Source: Byssochlamys sp. IMV 00236 (Eukaryota; Ascomycota; Eurotiomycetes; Eurotiales; Thermoascaceae). From it: DNA of 29,094 bases. Shown one piece after another: positions 19,111 to 29,094 of this stretch (its first letter is position 1; every line of letters begins with the position of its first letter). The notes under the pieces were generated by a model. That model had not been told where the DNA came from and made no database searches. It saw nothing but the letters and a program-made list of their open reading frames with translations. The DNA is taken from the NCBI GenBank assembly GCA_001931875.2, contig MSJH02000072.1, positions 1 to 29,094 of the forward strand, read 5' to 3'. A program made the translations under genes and the position numbers.

Positions 19111-20780
19111 TCATTTTATTTGCTATGTTACTGTTGCTATGGCTTTTTTTATTTTCAGGAACGTCAAATATATTTTACTCTTTTTAAATTTTCTTGATGT
19201 TTTTTGTCATACAAAATCGAAGATAGTGTAAAAAAGGACAAGAAATTTTTGGATGGTGTAACATAGTATTTACCTATAATGTCATATAATAAACAGAATG
19301 CTACTTTTTTTGAAAAATAAAATAAAAGAGAAAACCATAGATGCTTGCCTTAATTGAACAAGTGTGCTTTACTTTTGTTCGTCTGCTATTAGCCTCGGAT
19401 TTGTCATTCATTTCTATTTATAGAAGGTTTCTCTTTTTCCACATCTGACAAAAGGCTGACTAATCATTTTAGACGCTGCTTTTTGTTTACGCGTTTGTTG
19501 TTCCTTTTCTGCATAATAAAATCGTCATCATAAGTTACTTTAAGGAATAGCAATCACTTCATATGATATATTGAGTATGATGACACCCGATATGTAAAGA
19601 CATACATTATGTGTCTACAACTAAAACCTAATTCACTTTGTCTCGTTCCGGGCCGGCTTATTTTGATCCAGTTCTAGGTTTGCTTTATGACAAGCATGGT
19701 CATCACATCAAAGATCGCCAACCTCCGGTAGTAGAATACTTCATTAATTGATATACTGATTAGCACAGAATCAAAACAATCCCATTTCGCGGTATTTCTT
19801 TTCTTTTTCCCAAAAGAGTCGCTAAATTTGATCCTGCTTTTATGATTGGACAAAAACAATCGGTGGACCCCCGCGCTCTTGCTTGATATATTCATTGTGT
19901 ACCTTGTACTGTCTCTTGTTTTGCATAAGAATACAAATATTCACACACAAAGCCTAACAGACTACTTTATGTCCGTTGAACCATCGATAAGAGAAAAAAG
20001 ACTGTCCTTATCTAAACATACATTTGTAGAGTATCAATTATGCAAAAGAAAAATATAGATAAATACATGACCGTGTAGGACGATTGACTCTCTTTCTATT
20101 GATAAGAGAAAACTCTTGTCGCAAAAGATCGCAACGGATTAATTGAGCATAACATATAATGTAGTAGGCTAATCAATCTTATGCTGTAATCAATAGACAT
20201 ACATTACCTTAAAGCATAGCCACAAAACCTGATCTATTCAATCTGATTTTGCCTTTTAAATACGCTTTTACTGCACACGGATTAATGGCAGCGAAGCCGT
20301 TTTCCCGGTATTCTCTTCTTGTAAAGATTATGATTTTGTTTATGATTTCAATTTTCGACTGGCTAATTTTTGCTGTAAACGCTGTGGAAAGTGGTATCAT
20401 AAATAAGACCACAGCCTTCCTCACAAGAAGAGCAAGATAATGGGCATTGAATTGGTTAATTGAGACTTGCATCCATGAATGCTTTTATCATTCATTCACA
20501 AGCACGGTGTCCTATCGTGTTTTTAACTTCCTATATTTGTTATTGTTGTTCAATGTAAGCGTAATATCGGTATCAACTTTGAAACGGGGAAACATTCAAC
20601 ATTACAAGCTATCTCGTTCGCACCATATTAAAACTATTCTCGAAAAAATTGAATCGCATGACCTTTTTTATTAATTGAGCATTTGTTCAAAGATAGAATC
20701 ATCACGCGAAGTCAAAGTTATTTCGAAGCGACAAACGGATGTAGCTGACGCAGAGAACAACAGACGTTGTCGGAAAATTG

Positions 20781-21105
20781 TTACGTGTTATCATGAATCC
20801 AACAAGCGTATCCAGGGTCATCGTAGGTAATGCAATCCCATACAATTACACTTCCGTTTCCTCCTTTGACAGTAAGGTCAAGATGATGGGGCGGCAAGCT
20901 GTCATTAGGTCTGCTCCAATAGTACCTGCATCCACCAGAACCAAAAACGTTCACTTTAGTCTCATCACTGAACACCATTCGCCTCCAATCATCACTAGTC
21001 CAGTTTTTATGGGCATTGGCCCATGTTAAACGGCGTTAGTTATGCGACTTCTTAAGCAGAGGCTTCTTGGCCTTGATTTTAGCACGGAAGTTCATACTTC
21101 TAAGC
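20781..21105 (-). pseudogene. Tc1-like transposase fragment
   Basis: Read on the minus strand, the frame gives RSMNFRAKIKAKKPLLKKSH, a stop, then RRLTWANAHKNWTSDDWRRM, VFSDETKVNVFGSGG, YYWSRPND and GNGSVIVWDCITYDDPGY before a stop at 20781. The W...H.NWT..DW..V.FSDE..... order is the start of the Tc1 catalytic domain, with the first catalytic Asp in FSDET. The second Asp, the Glu and the N-terminal DNA-binding domain are missing, and there is an in-frame stop, so it is dead. It differs from the transposon at 11399 and belongs to another Tc1 branch. Confidence 0.8.
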
Positions 21106-21830
21106 AGCTTAAGGGTATCTTTTCCTTTCTGAAGCAGTTTGTTATGGTCATTTGCTAGCTTGCCATTATCCGCGCTGTTTCTTGCTGCTTCGGCGGCGCA
21201 CACATCGATTTCTTGCTACCCACGTCTGTCGACGAATAAGAATCTGATATCAATTTCATAGTCTGTTACCGGATGCTTAATGTGCGCATATATTGATTGC
21301 TTTTGAGCTGCCGTGCACTCGTTTACGGTTTCAGTGATTCTTGTTGCCAGTAATAGATCCCCCACAAAGATACAATCAAAGATTGGTAGCCACAATTTAA
21401 AAACGATGCCGTATTCTGGTGGTAGCTTGATACGAAATGGATTGAGAAGCTGATGATGCCAACGAAACGCGATTAGGAGTTGTTGAATGGTTTTGTGGCC
21501 AATGATGACCTCTGTGTTGGTCAATTTCCTTTGCAATAAAAGAGCGCGTCTCCATCTCATTTCTATTTTCACAAAGATGTACGACTTGGTCCCATGCTGC
21601 ATTTACGGGTCTTCAAAGCTTTGGTTCTTTTGTCATCGCATACTTGTCCATGAAATGTTGCTGCATTTCTTCCCATTTGGATTTGCCAAACAGTGATTGC
21701 TGATCATTTGGGTTACCATCAATAAAATCCACCATGGAAGACAAGCAGACTGTATGATTTATCTCGACTAGCAAAGAAGAGGTATAGGCATATGCTGATG
21801 AGACTCTATGTAATCTCTTTATTAAAACAA
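21106..21830 (-). pseudogene. Decayed member of an unrecognised protein family
   Basis: On the minus strand, protein-like sequence runs through two frames. Frame one (about 21800-21613) contains VDFIDGNPNDQQSLFGKSKW and EMQQHFMDKYAMTKEPK. After a frameshift near 21605, frame two (21602-21216) contains LPPEYGIVFKLWLPIFDCIF, ATRITETVNECTAAQ and HPVTDYEIDIRFLFVDRRG, then a TAG, and continues in the same frame as QEIDVCAAEAARNSADNGKL and LLQKGKDTLKLL. That end runs directly, in frame, into the Tc1 fragment. The D-x-R...E/Q-x-D...E order is loosely reminiscent of PD-(D/E)XK nucleases, but this is speculation. The style resembles lineage-specific multicopy families of Mucorales. It is broken by a frameshift and a stop. 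Confidence 0.5.
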
Positions 21831-21989
21831 GAAAAAGAAAGAGGAAACTCGCCAGGTAAAAAGCGACTTTACAATATACTACAAATCCATTGGTTGACAC
21901 CTTTTATGGCTGCTGATAATCATTGTCCGCAAATCTGCAGTCAAAAACCAACCTGAGAGCCCCTACATAAATTTTTTGTGCCCAACAAA

Positions 21990-23356
21990 ATGTCAATGCT
22001 GGAAACATTAGCCAATGAACAGACAACTGCAGCAGTCGAAGGTGTACCAGAAAAGCAAGGGTTACTCAGCACTGTCACTTCCAACCCGATCTTTTCAGCT
22101 GGTTTTGGTCTGATCGGTGTAGGCGCTGGTCTTTCACTTTTAAGAAAAGGTGCTACAGTGGGTGCGAGTGCACTTCGACGCAGACTCTTGGTGACATTAG
22201 AGATTCCATCAAGAGATAAATCCTATCTTTGGTTCTTGCATTGGATGTCCCATCATGCGCCCAAACGACAAGTACAACACCTTGCGGTTGAGACAAGTTA
22301 TAAACAACATGATAATGGAAGCATCAGTACAAAGTTTGGACTAGTGCCTGGACCGGGCACACATTTTTTCAAATATCGTCATATCTGGATGCAAGTACAA
22401 AGACAACGAGATGGTAAAATGATGGACCTGTCAACTGGTGCCCCCTTTGAAACGATCACGATCACAACACTAAGCCGAGATAGGCACGTGTTTCAAGAGT
22501 TACTACAGGAGGCACAGGAGATGGCACTGAAAAAGCAAGAAGGTAAAACTGTGATATATACCTCGTATGGACCCGAATGGCGACCCTTTGGCATGCCCAG
22601 AAGAAGACGAATGCTAGAGTCTGTGATTCTGGATAAAGGAATTAAAGAACGTATTGTGAATGATGTGAAGGCATTTATTAATAATGGAAAATGGTATAAT
22701 GAAAGAGGAATACCTTATAGAAGAGGATATCTATTACATGGTCCGCCTGGATCTGGTAAGAGTAGTTTTATCCAAGCTTTAGCAGTAAGTCAATAAAGAG
22801 AAAAAGAAAAAGAGGAGGGAAAAGATGTAACTATATAAATGTATAGGGAGAACTAGAATATAACATCTGTATACTCAATTTATCTGAAAGAGGATTGACA
22901 GATGACCGATTGAATCATTTATTAAGCAATGTACCTGAACGAAGCATTATGTTATTAGAAGATATAGACGCAGCATTCACCAAACGATCACAGACAGATA
23001 ACCAAGGATACCAATCGATGATCACCTTTAGTGGTCTACTTAATGCTCTAGATGGTGTTGCTTCAGCTGAAGAACGTATCATCTTTTTAACAACAAATCA
23101 TGTTGAGAAACTAGATCCAGCACTTATCAGACCAGGTAGAGTTGATCTAAAAGAGTTTTTTGGAAATGCATCAGAATATCAAATACGCAACATGTTTAAA
23201 CGATTCTATGACAACGAAGCACTTGCGAATGAATTTGTAGAAAAGATCAGAGGAAAGAATGTGAGCACAGCTAGTCTACAAGGTCATTTTGTCTATTACA
23301 AGGATAAACCAGAAGAAGCAGTGAAAAATGCAGATTCGTTGTACAACCAATTCTGA
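21990..23356 (+). CDS. BCS1: Mitochondrial chaperone BCS1 (2 exons)
   Basis: Exons 21990-22784 and 22847-23356 encode 434 residues (yeast 456). BCS1 is an AAA ATPase of the inner mitochondrial membrane that translocates the folded Rieske iron-sulfur protein during complex III assembly. The N-terminus holds one transmembrane helix ([19 protein letters not shown]) followed by a basic segment ([20 protein letters not shown]), the known internal targeting layout, then the BCS1-specific domain ([33 protein letters not shown]). The AAA domain shows Walker [10 protein letters not shown] (251-259), Walker [12 protein letters not shown], sensor TTNH and [10 protein letters not shown]. The ATG at 21990 was chosen; the ones inside the frame are later. 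The single intron lies just behind Walker A. It is the first of a tight head-to-tail trio. Confidence 0.95.
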
Positions 23357-23433
23357 AAATAAATAATAAAAAAAGAGTCTCGATTACACTCTATTAAACA
23401 AACAATCTTTTTTTTTTTTTTTTCTATTCAATC

Positions 23434-24788
23434 ATGTTGGAAATAGATGCCAATTACACTTGGATATTATTAGTGGGTGTTTTTGTATTTCTGTTTGTCA
23501 TTTTTATTCTTTTATGCTTTACAAAAGCAAGTGGAGAAAGGTTCTTTTACGGTCAAGATTCATTCTTTGAAGACGAATTTGTAGAATGTCCCGCATTACT
23601 AGCAACTTTATCGGAGGACGCAAGAATAAGCTATGAACAAGCTAAAGGTAAGAGAGTGTGAATATGTGATGTATGTTCGGAATATACATACATACTAAAA
23701 CAATAAGCTAGCCTTTCAGCAAAGACACCCACCAGAAAGTATACCCACCGATATAACCATGTCTCAGTATGTCAGTATACAAGAAAAGGGTATTTCAGCA
23801 TTCGAATTCGTGTGTGATATGGAAACACAAAGCTTTGTTTCAGGAAGAACAGAGATTCAATTCTTTTCTGGTGAGAGCTGCGTACAGACCAACTTGCCCT
23901 TACCAAGAAATCAAGAAGTTTATTACTGGGAAGCCAAGATGTTTGAAAAGCCACTAACAACAACTGTCTCTGTGGGCGTAGCTACTAAGCCATATCCATC
24001 ATGGAGACTACCTGGTAAGTTGTGTGTATTTAGATCATATATTCAAAACTGAGATCATGTAGGCTGGAATAAACACTCTATTGGTTACTTTAGTGATACA
24101 GGAAACAAACATTTCAATAATCCGTTCTTTGGTAGACCCTACAACTCTAGATACGAAGAAGGGGACGTCATCGGTGTTGGATATCGTCCTCGAACAGGCA
24201 CTATCTTTTTTACAAAGAATGGTAGAAAACTAGATGAAGCATGCTTCGGCCTACGTTACAACTTATTTCCTACGATCGGAGCTAATGGACCATGCCAAAT
24301 CCATGTTAATCTTGGTCAAATGGGTAAAGAATAACAAGAAGCTTAAATAGACTATATCAAATATTCACAACATCTCTCTCTCTCTCTTTTTCTCTGTAGG
24401 GTTTGTGTTTGTAGAAGCCAATGTCAAAAAATGGGGGTTAGCACCCGTACAAGGCACTTTAGCACCTCCTCCCGCCTATGGTTTTGAGGCTGGTTCCTTT
24501 TTATTAGAGAGAGGAGGAGAAACAAGCAGTTTGGCTGCTAGAAGTATACCCACAGGATTTATCACTTCATCATCCAGTCGATATTGTACTGGTGATGATG
24601 AACACGACGATAACACACCACTGATTCATCACGTACAACGAAACAGCAACTATGCAGCAATACCCATACCTTCACAGGCCCAAGGTGTTCCAACACAGTC
24701 TCCTCCTTCCTATTCGACATTACCTGCGCCTATACTCTTAATGGATCAAGCAGAATATGAAAGAAATCGAAGAGCTGGTCTGATTTAA
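23434..24788 (+). CDS. SSH4: SSH4/EAR1-like SPRY protein, adaptor for Rsp5 (4 exons)
   Basis: Exons 23434-23647, 23712-24014, 24063-24323 and 24400-24788 encode 388 residues. Residues 10-30 form a transmembrane helix ([20 protein letters not shown]), followed by a region typical of SSH4 ([23 protein letters not shown]), then [19 protein letters not shown] leading into a SPRY domain (about 95-270: [66 protein letters not shown]). The tail has two PPxY motifs, PPAY (283-286) and PPSY (361-364), which bind WW domains of the Rsp5/NEDD4 ubiquitin ligase. In yeast SSH4/EAR1 sort membrane proteins into multivesicular bodies at endosomes and vacuole. Exon phases all fit. Intron 3 contains a (CT)n tract. 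The gap to BCS1 is 77 bp. Orthology to SSH4 versus EAR1 is not decided. Confidence 0.9.
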
Positions 24789-24841
24789 TAATAAAATTTC
24801 CTTTTTTATCTCGAATTTATTTTTTATTTTTTATCTATAAA

Positions 24842-27527
24842 ATGTACTGTCGATTAAGATCTGTCAAAATTCATGCCACCAAGAATGCACGATCACTACA
24901 CAACTCTTGTATTATTCGACAGGCTACTGTAACCTCGACTGTTAGAGACTATGACGTTATTGTTATTGGAGGTGGTCATGCTGGTACTGAAGCATGTACA
25001 GCTGCTGCTCGAACAGGGGCAAAGACATTGCTTTTGACACAAAATATTGATACGATTGGTAAAGCATTAGAATAGAAAAAAGTATGTGATTTTGGTTTAA
25101 TTAACCTGCTTCGAAAAGGTGAAATGTCATGCAATCCTTCTTTTGGTGGTGTAGGAAAAGGTGTATTGGTTAGAGAGATTGATGCACTTGATGGCGTATG
25201 TGGACGCATCTCAGGTATTGTTAGATTCATCGTTGAATGGTGCATGTCTAAACTATTTCTCTATTAGATTTGGCTGGTATCCAATTTAAAGTACTCAATA
25301 AATCAAGAGGACCTGCTGTCTATGTATGTATCTTTAATCACAATATTATGTCTTGCTAACTTTGCTTTCAAGGGTCCTCGAGCCCAGATAGACCGTAAAC
25401 TGTACAAGAAGCATATGCATGAATATTTAAAAAACTACCCCAACTTGACAATCAAGGCTGGAAGTGTAGCTGATCTTATACTTAACGACGGCATGACAGA
25501 AGAGGAATACGCACACATGGTCCAGAAGGGTGCTTCCCAACTGGTAAAAGGCGTTCGATTAGGCAAGTCATTATACATGTTTTTCTTAAACCAGTGTGCT
25601 TAGCTACTTTATATTTAGAGAATGGACAAGTGATCAAAGCACCCAATGTGGTTATAACAACTGGAACCTTCTTGGGAGGAGAAATTCATTTAGGTGAGAT
25701 TTATTACAGATGAAATTGGAAGGGAAAGAATAACGATGGGAGCATATAGGTTTAAAAGCATGGCCAGCGGGTAGAATTGGAGAAAATCCATCTATGGCGC
25801 TTTCAAAATCGCTAAAATCTGCAGGATTTAAACTGGGTCGACTAAAGACAGGTATGGAAAAGGGTTTAACAAGAAAAGCTGCTAACCTTTTCTCTCAATC
25901 CAGGCACACCTGCGAGACTTGATGGAAGAACAATTAATTACAACGGATTACTAGAACAAGTGGGAGATAACCCTCCATCCCCATTTTCTTATCTTCACAA
26001 GACAGTACCTTATGCGGTAAGCCCAGCAGCAGTGTCCGTTCGAATATAGCTAAAATTTCTTTAAAATAGGATCAACAAATACTCTGCCATCAAACGAGTA
26101 CAAACCCTCGGGTCCATAAATATATTTCTGATCACTTTGATCAAAGCATTCATATCCGAGAAACCGTAAAGGGGCCACGCTATTGTCCATCCCTTGAGTC
26201 CAAAATCCAGCGATTCACGGCAAAAGAGTCACACAACATTTGGCTGGAACCAGAAGGACTTGATACCCATGTGGTCTATCCAAATGGAATATCCAACACA
26301 ATGCCTGAAGATATCCAGTTGAATTTCTTGAGAATGATTCGAGGCTTAGAACAAGTAGTGATGCTCAAACCAGGTTAGATAACATGATTCATATATCAAT
26401 GTTGCCTTGTTGTTTCTAACCCCTTTTGATAAGCGTATGGTGTCGAATATGATCATATTGATCCTAGAGAATTAAGGTCAACGTTGGAGACGAAGCGCAT
26501 CAGTGGCTTATTCTTGGCTGGACAAATTAATGGAACAACAGGATATGAGGAAGCAGCAGCACAAGGAATCATGGCAGGCATCAATGCTGGCTTACATGCA
26601 CAAAACAAGAAACCGTTTGTGTTGAGCAGAGCAGATGCCTATATCGGCGTATTGATTGACGACTTGATTACAAAAGGCGTGGAAGAACCCTATAGAGTGT
26701 TCACAGCGAGATCTGAATACCGATTACTATTACGAGCAGACAATGCCGATACAAGACTCACAAAGAAAGGATATGAAGTAGGCGCTGTTGGAAAAGAGAG
26801 ATGGGAGCAGCACCAGAGCAGCTCAAAAGCATTAGAAAACGCAATTTATTCTCTTGAAAATCTTAAAATGTCTCCTGTCAGGTGGGCAGAGTATGGCATT
26901 GTCAGTGGCCCAGACGTAAGCTTTGAAAATAGCAACGGAATACACAAAAGGTAAATGTCAATATACAACCTATTTTATCGTGGCTAAATGACTAATGTAG
27001 TGGAATTGATGTACTCATGTGGCCAAATATCACTGTGGATCATTTCTGTGAAGCCTTACCTGAATTAGCACATTTGGAACCTACATTAAAAGAACGTGTT
27101 TTGATTGAAGGTGGATAATAGATAGGTTATCCATATACATTGATTAACATTGGTATGCTTGTTGTAGGACGATATAAGCCATATTTAAGAAAACAACAAC
27201 ATGAGATCGAATCTTTGAAACGAGATGAGAATCTCAAATTAGATATCAACTTGGATTACAACAAGTAATAAATATAATATAGAGAAAACAACGACAAATT
27301 ACTCATTTTATCAAAATAGAATACATGAACTTTCATTTGAAGCACGCCAGAAATTATCTATGGTTCGTCCTGAGACACTGGTAAATATACAAATGATTAA
27401 ACTAATTGGAGAAAGTACTGATTATTTTAAGGGAGCTGCAAAACGCATTGAAGGTATTACACCGGCTGCCATGGTAGCGTTGCTAAGATACGTTAAGCGT
27501 TCTGCTGGAAACAGAGCATATCAATAG
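24842..27527 (+). CDS. MTO1: Mitochondrial tRNA uridine-modifying enzyme MTO1/GidA (13 exons)
   Basis: Exons 24842-25058, 25119-25214, 25268-25323, 25373-25562, 25619-25693, 25750-25851, 25904-26016, 26070-26373, 26434-26950, 27001-27110, 27168-27264, 27320-27380 and 27432-27527 join in phase to 677 residues (yeast 669). MTO1 with MSS1 builds the carboxymethylaminomethyl group on wobble U34 of mitochondrial tRNAs. The N-terminus is basic and lacks acids ([20 protein letters not shown]), a mitochondrial targeting peptide. The FAD motif is [11 protein letters not shown] (41-51). GidA signatures follow: [59 protein letters not shown], the [16 protein letters not shown] block, [19 protein letters not shown] and the C-terminal [15 protein letters not shown]. 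Intron 4 begins GCAAGT, a GC-AG intron; only that choice keeps VRLENGQVI in frame. The 5' gap to SSH4 is just 53 bp. Polyadenylation-like AATAAA follows at about 27548. Confidence 0.95.
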
Positions 27528-27757
27528 AAAATGATGTATGATAGACCAAATAAAATATCTTCTTTTTTTGTCACATGCTATTTGAGCATTTAACAGCCAA
27601 TAGGAAAAAGGCCTCCTTTTGAAAATAAATAAATACGCCTCATTTCCCCCTTTTTTTTACTTTTTTTTTACTTAATGTTTAAAGCAATCGACATTTCTAT
27701 GCTTTGTCATAGATAAGTTTACTGCCTGGCACTTTTGTTGGTAGCTCAATGGAGTAG

Positions 27758-28066
27758 ATGCAAGAGTTTATTCACAAAAGAAGCGCCATGAGCCCTCCTA
27801 GTGAAAAGCAAACACGTTCTGCAACCTGTGTGAATCATGAAGAAGCGTGGGCTATCTGTACTGAAATGTAAGTGGATAACAGTATGTACTTTTTCTTTTT
27901 TCTAAATAGGCTTGGCCAGCTGGATTTTCAGGTAGCCATGGGATTGTTATCTCATTTTCAGAAGCGACAGTTTAATGAAAGGATAATACTAACGACTTAC
28001 ACCTTTTTAGCAAGCTCACTTCATGTGAGAAAAAAAAAAAAAAAAGAGCATAATAACAACCAGTGA
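27758..28066 (+). CDS. Small spliced ORF, unrecognised
   Basis: An ATG at 27758 (MQEFIHKRSAMSPPSEKQ) runs to 27867, where a good donor (GTAAGT) begins. A CTAAATAG acceptor ends at 27909, and the frame continues from 27910 as LGQLDFQVAMGLLSHFQKRQ, NERIILTTYTFLASSLHV, a lysine run and a stop at 28066, 88 residues in all. A second intron is possible from GTGAGA at 28027, after SSLH, to an AG around 28084 or 28089; this would remove the odd lysine run and give a slightly shorter protein. Consensus splice sites and in-phase joining argue for a real gene, but no domain is recognised and the product is unknown. Confidence 0.4.
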
Positions 28067-29067
28067 ATGACAATGCCTATGTAGCATAGCTTTCTGGTTT
28101 GAGTGCTGGCTTTTGAAAAACTCTTGAGAAAAGAATGATGCCCTTCTTTATGAGATGAGATGAAAGATGCCATTCCAATGGTAGACGTGTGACAAATGTC
28201 TATTCATCTCTAGATTTTGTCATTCGTTTAAGCCTAAAACAAGCTCGCGCCTCTTAACTGTGCTGACGGCATACCGATGGCATAAGATGTAATTGCATCA
28301 GGAAGCAACCTGGTTATAGGAAACAGAGACAAATAATCTGGAAGAGAGAAGCTTCTTCATTGTCATTAGCTCAAGTTAATTTACATTACAACTATGAAAA
28401 TTCTTTTTTATCTTTCCATTCCAAGAGAGTTGAAAACATTCCAGAACACCCTTCAAAGGTCCTTGAAGCTATTGAGCTGTTGATCTGAACAGGACGTACA
28501 CCATCATGTTGATGAATTGAACATTAGCAAACCAACTGAATAATCAATGCACCTGTTCTGTGCTTCATTCTTGATGACTGCCAGCTCCTGTCAGAAAACT
28601 GGGAGCAAGATATGGAAATGTACTTTCCCTTTGAGCATCTTGTGGATGGGTCAAGAAAGAAATTTTTACATATGCAATACATCTCACTCTATCAAAGATA
28701 GAAAGGCCCTTTTGGACGATGAAATGAACTATTGGATCACAATCTTCCAAACAAACCCCTTAGCTTTCTGAAAAAACCCAGGTTTTTCACGCAAGTACTC
28801 TTTTACAAAAATTAATATAGTCAAACTAATCATGCATGACGATCAGCAGAAGCTGGTATAGTCAACAAAACTCTCCATCATGCTAAAGTATATATTCTTG
28901 GAGGGCACAATCATACCAAGTACGACTTACTAATCAAAATTGGCGCTTTTCCCTAGTACTAAATTCACTAAAGATGAAACGCATCATCCTGAAATTGTCA
29001 TCTCTGGATACAAACAATAATCATAGTCTGGACAAGAATAAAAATGCAAGTGCTTATGAGCTCACGA
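28067..29067. other. Right flank, no supported gene; possible relic exon at 28540-28701
   Basis: Mostly low-information AT-rich DNA. One plus-strand frame, open from 28540 to a TAG at 28699-28701, reads like protein (LCFILDDCQLLSENWEQD, then FPFEHLVDGSRKKFLHMQY) but has no start codon and no clear splice sites. Other frames to the right contain short protein-like pieces (TKDETHHPEIVISGYKQ near 28965-29020) between stops. This suggests a decayed gene or repeat that I cannot name. Confidence 0.3.
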
Positions 29068-29081
29068 GGGGGGGGGGGGGG
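29068..29081. repeat. 14-base G homopolymer
   Basis: A run of 14 G lies close to the right edge in AT-rich DNA. It may be genuine or an assembly or sequencing artefact at a contig end. Confidence 0.85.
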
Positions 29082-29094
29082 CATTAATTAATAG

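Larger units (their letters stand above)
18914..20780. other. Gene-poor region, no supported gene
   Basis: About 1.9 kb of AT-rich DNA upstream of the cyclin gene. It holds a (GAA)n microsatellite, a hairpin at 19077-19110 (listed separately) and scattered short open frames (19674-19895, 20209-20472 and 20249-20440) without domain signatures. The presence of transposon fragments just to the right suggests that much of it is decayed repeat sequence. Confidence 0.55.

Noticed and set aside
27737..27754. tRNA-like D-arm sequence GGTAGCTCAATGG
   Set aside because: No matching acceptor stem, anticodon arm or T-arm follows, so no tRNA gene is supported.
1..29094. CRISPR array, rRNA genes or prokaryotic operon signals
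   Set aside because: No spaced direct repeats or rRNA-like sequence were seen, and spliced genes throughout indicate a eukaryotic nuclear genome.

Overview
The window is nuclear DNA of an early-diverging, most probably mucoralean (Mucoromycota) fungus. It is AT-rich, its introns are very small (mostly 50-75 nt, GT...AG), and it carries fungal gene types: a GPI-anchored wall protein, BIG1, a PHO80-like cyclin, SSH4, BCS1 and MTO1. It also keeps an Integrator INTS11 gene, which textbook yeasts and filamentous ascomycetes lack. Exon coordinates were worked out by hand from splice sites and reading-frame continuity. No database search was possible.

Left part (1-11300). The last exon of a SAM-dependent methyltransferase (+) converges on a five-exon MCM2 gene (-), whose start codon appears to form a 3-nt exon of its own. 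A CpG-dense block upstream of MCM2 looks like an E2F/MBF-type cell-cycle promoter. Across it lies uncertain, fragmented plus-strand coding material (3699-4388). Next come a six-exon secreted GPI-anchored protein (+) and a three-exon CAMK-group kinase of KIN1/MARK type (+). INTS11 (-), the Integrator RNA endonuclease, converges on the kinase.

Mobile-element zone (11300-14150). A decayed DD34E (Tc1/IS630-type) transposon with imperfect terminal inverted repeats is followed by a broken remnant of a Fanzor/TnpB-family RNA-guided nuclease. The remnant keeps the zinc ribbon and the final RuvC motif, but is split by frameshifts, a nonsense codon and a damaged intron donor.

Middle part (14280-18913). 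A secreted two-domain CE2/SGNH-type esterase (+), whose catalytic serine block looks lost, converges on a seven-exon BIG1/VOA1-like ER protein (-). A three-exon PHO80-type cyclin (-) follows. Its upstream region (18914-21980) is gene-poor and holds microsatellites, a hairpin, a Tc1 transposase fragment and a decayed member of an unknown family joined to that fragment in the same frame.

Right part (21990-29094). A tight head-to-tail plus-strand trio, BCS1, SSH4 and MTO1, has gaps of only 77 and 53 bp. BCS1 (complex III assembly) and MTO1 (mitochondrial tRNA modification) both act in mitochondria, while SSH4 is an endosomal adaptor for the ubiquitin ligase Rsp5. The last 1.5 kb holds one small unrecognised spliced ORF and degenerate sequence, ending in a 14-base G run.
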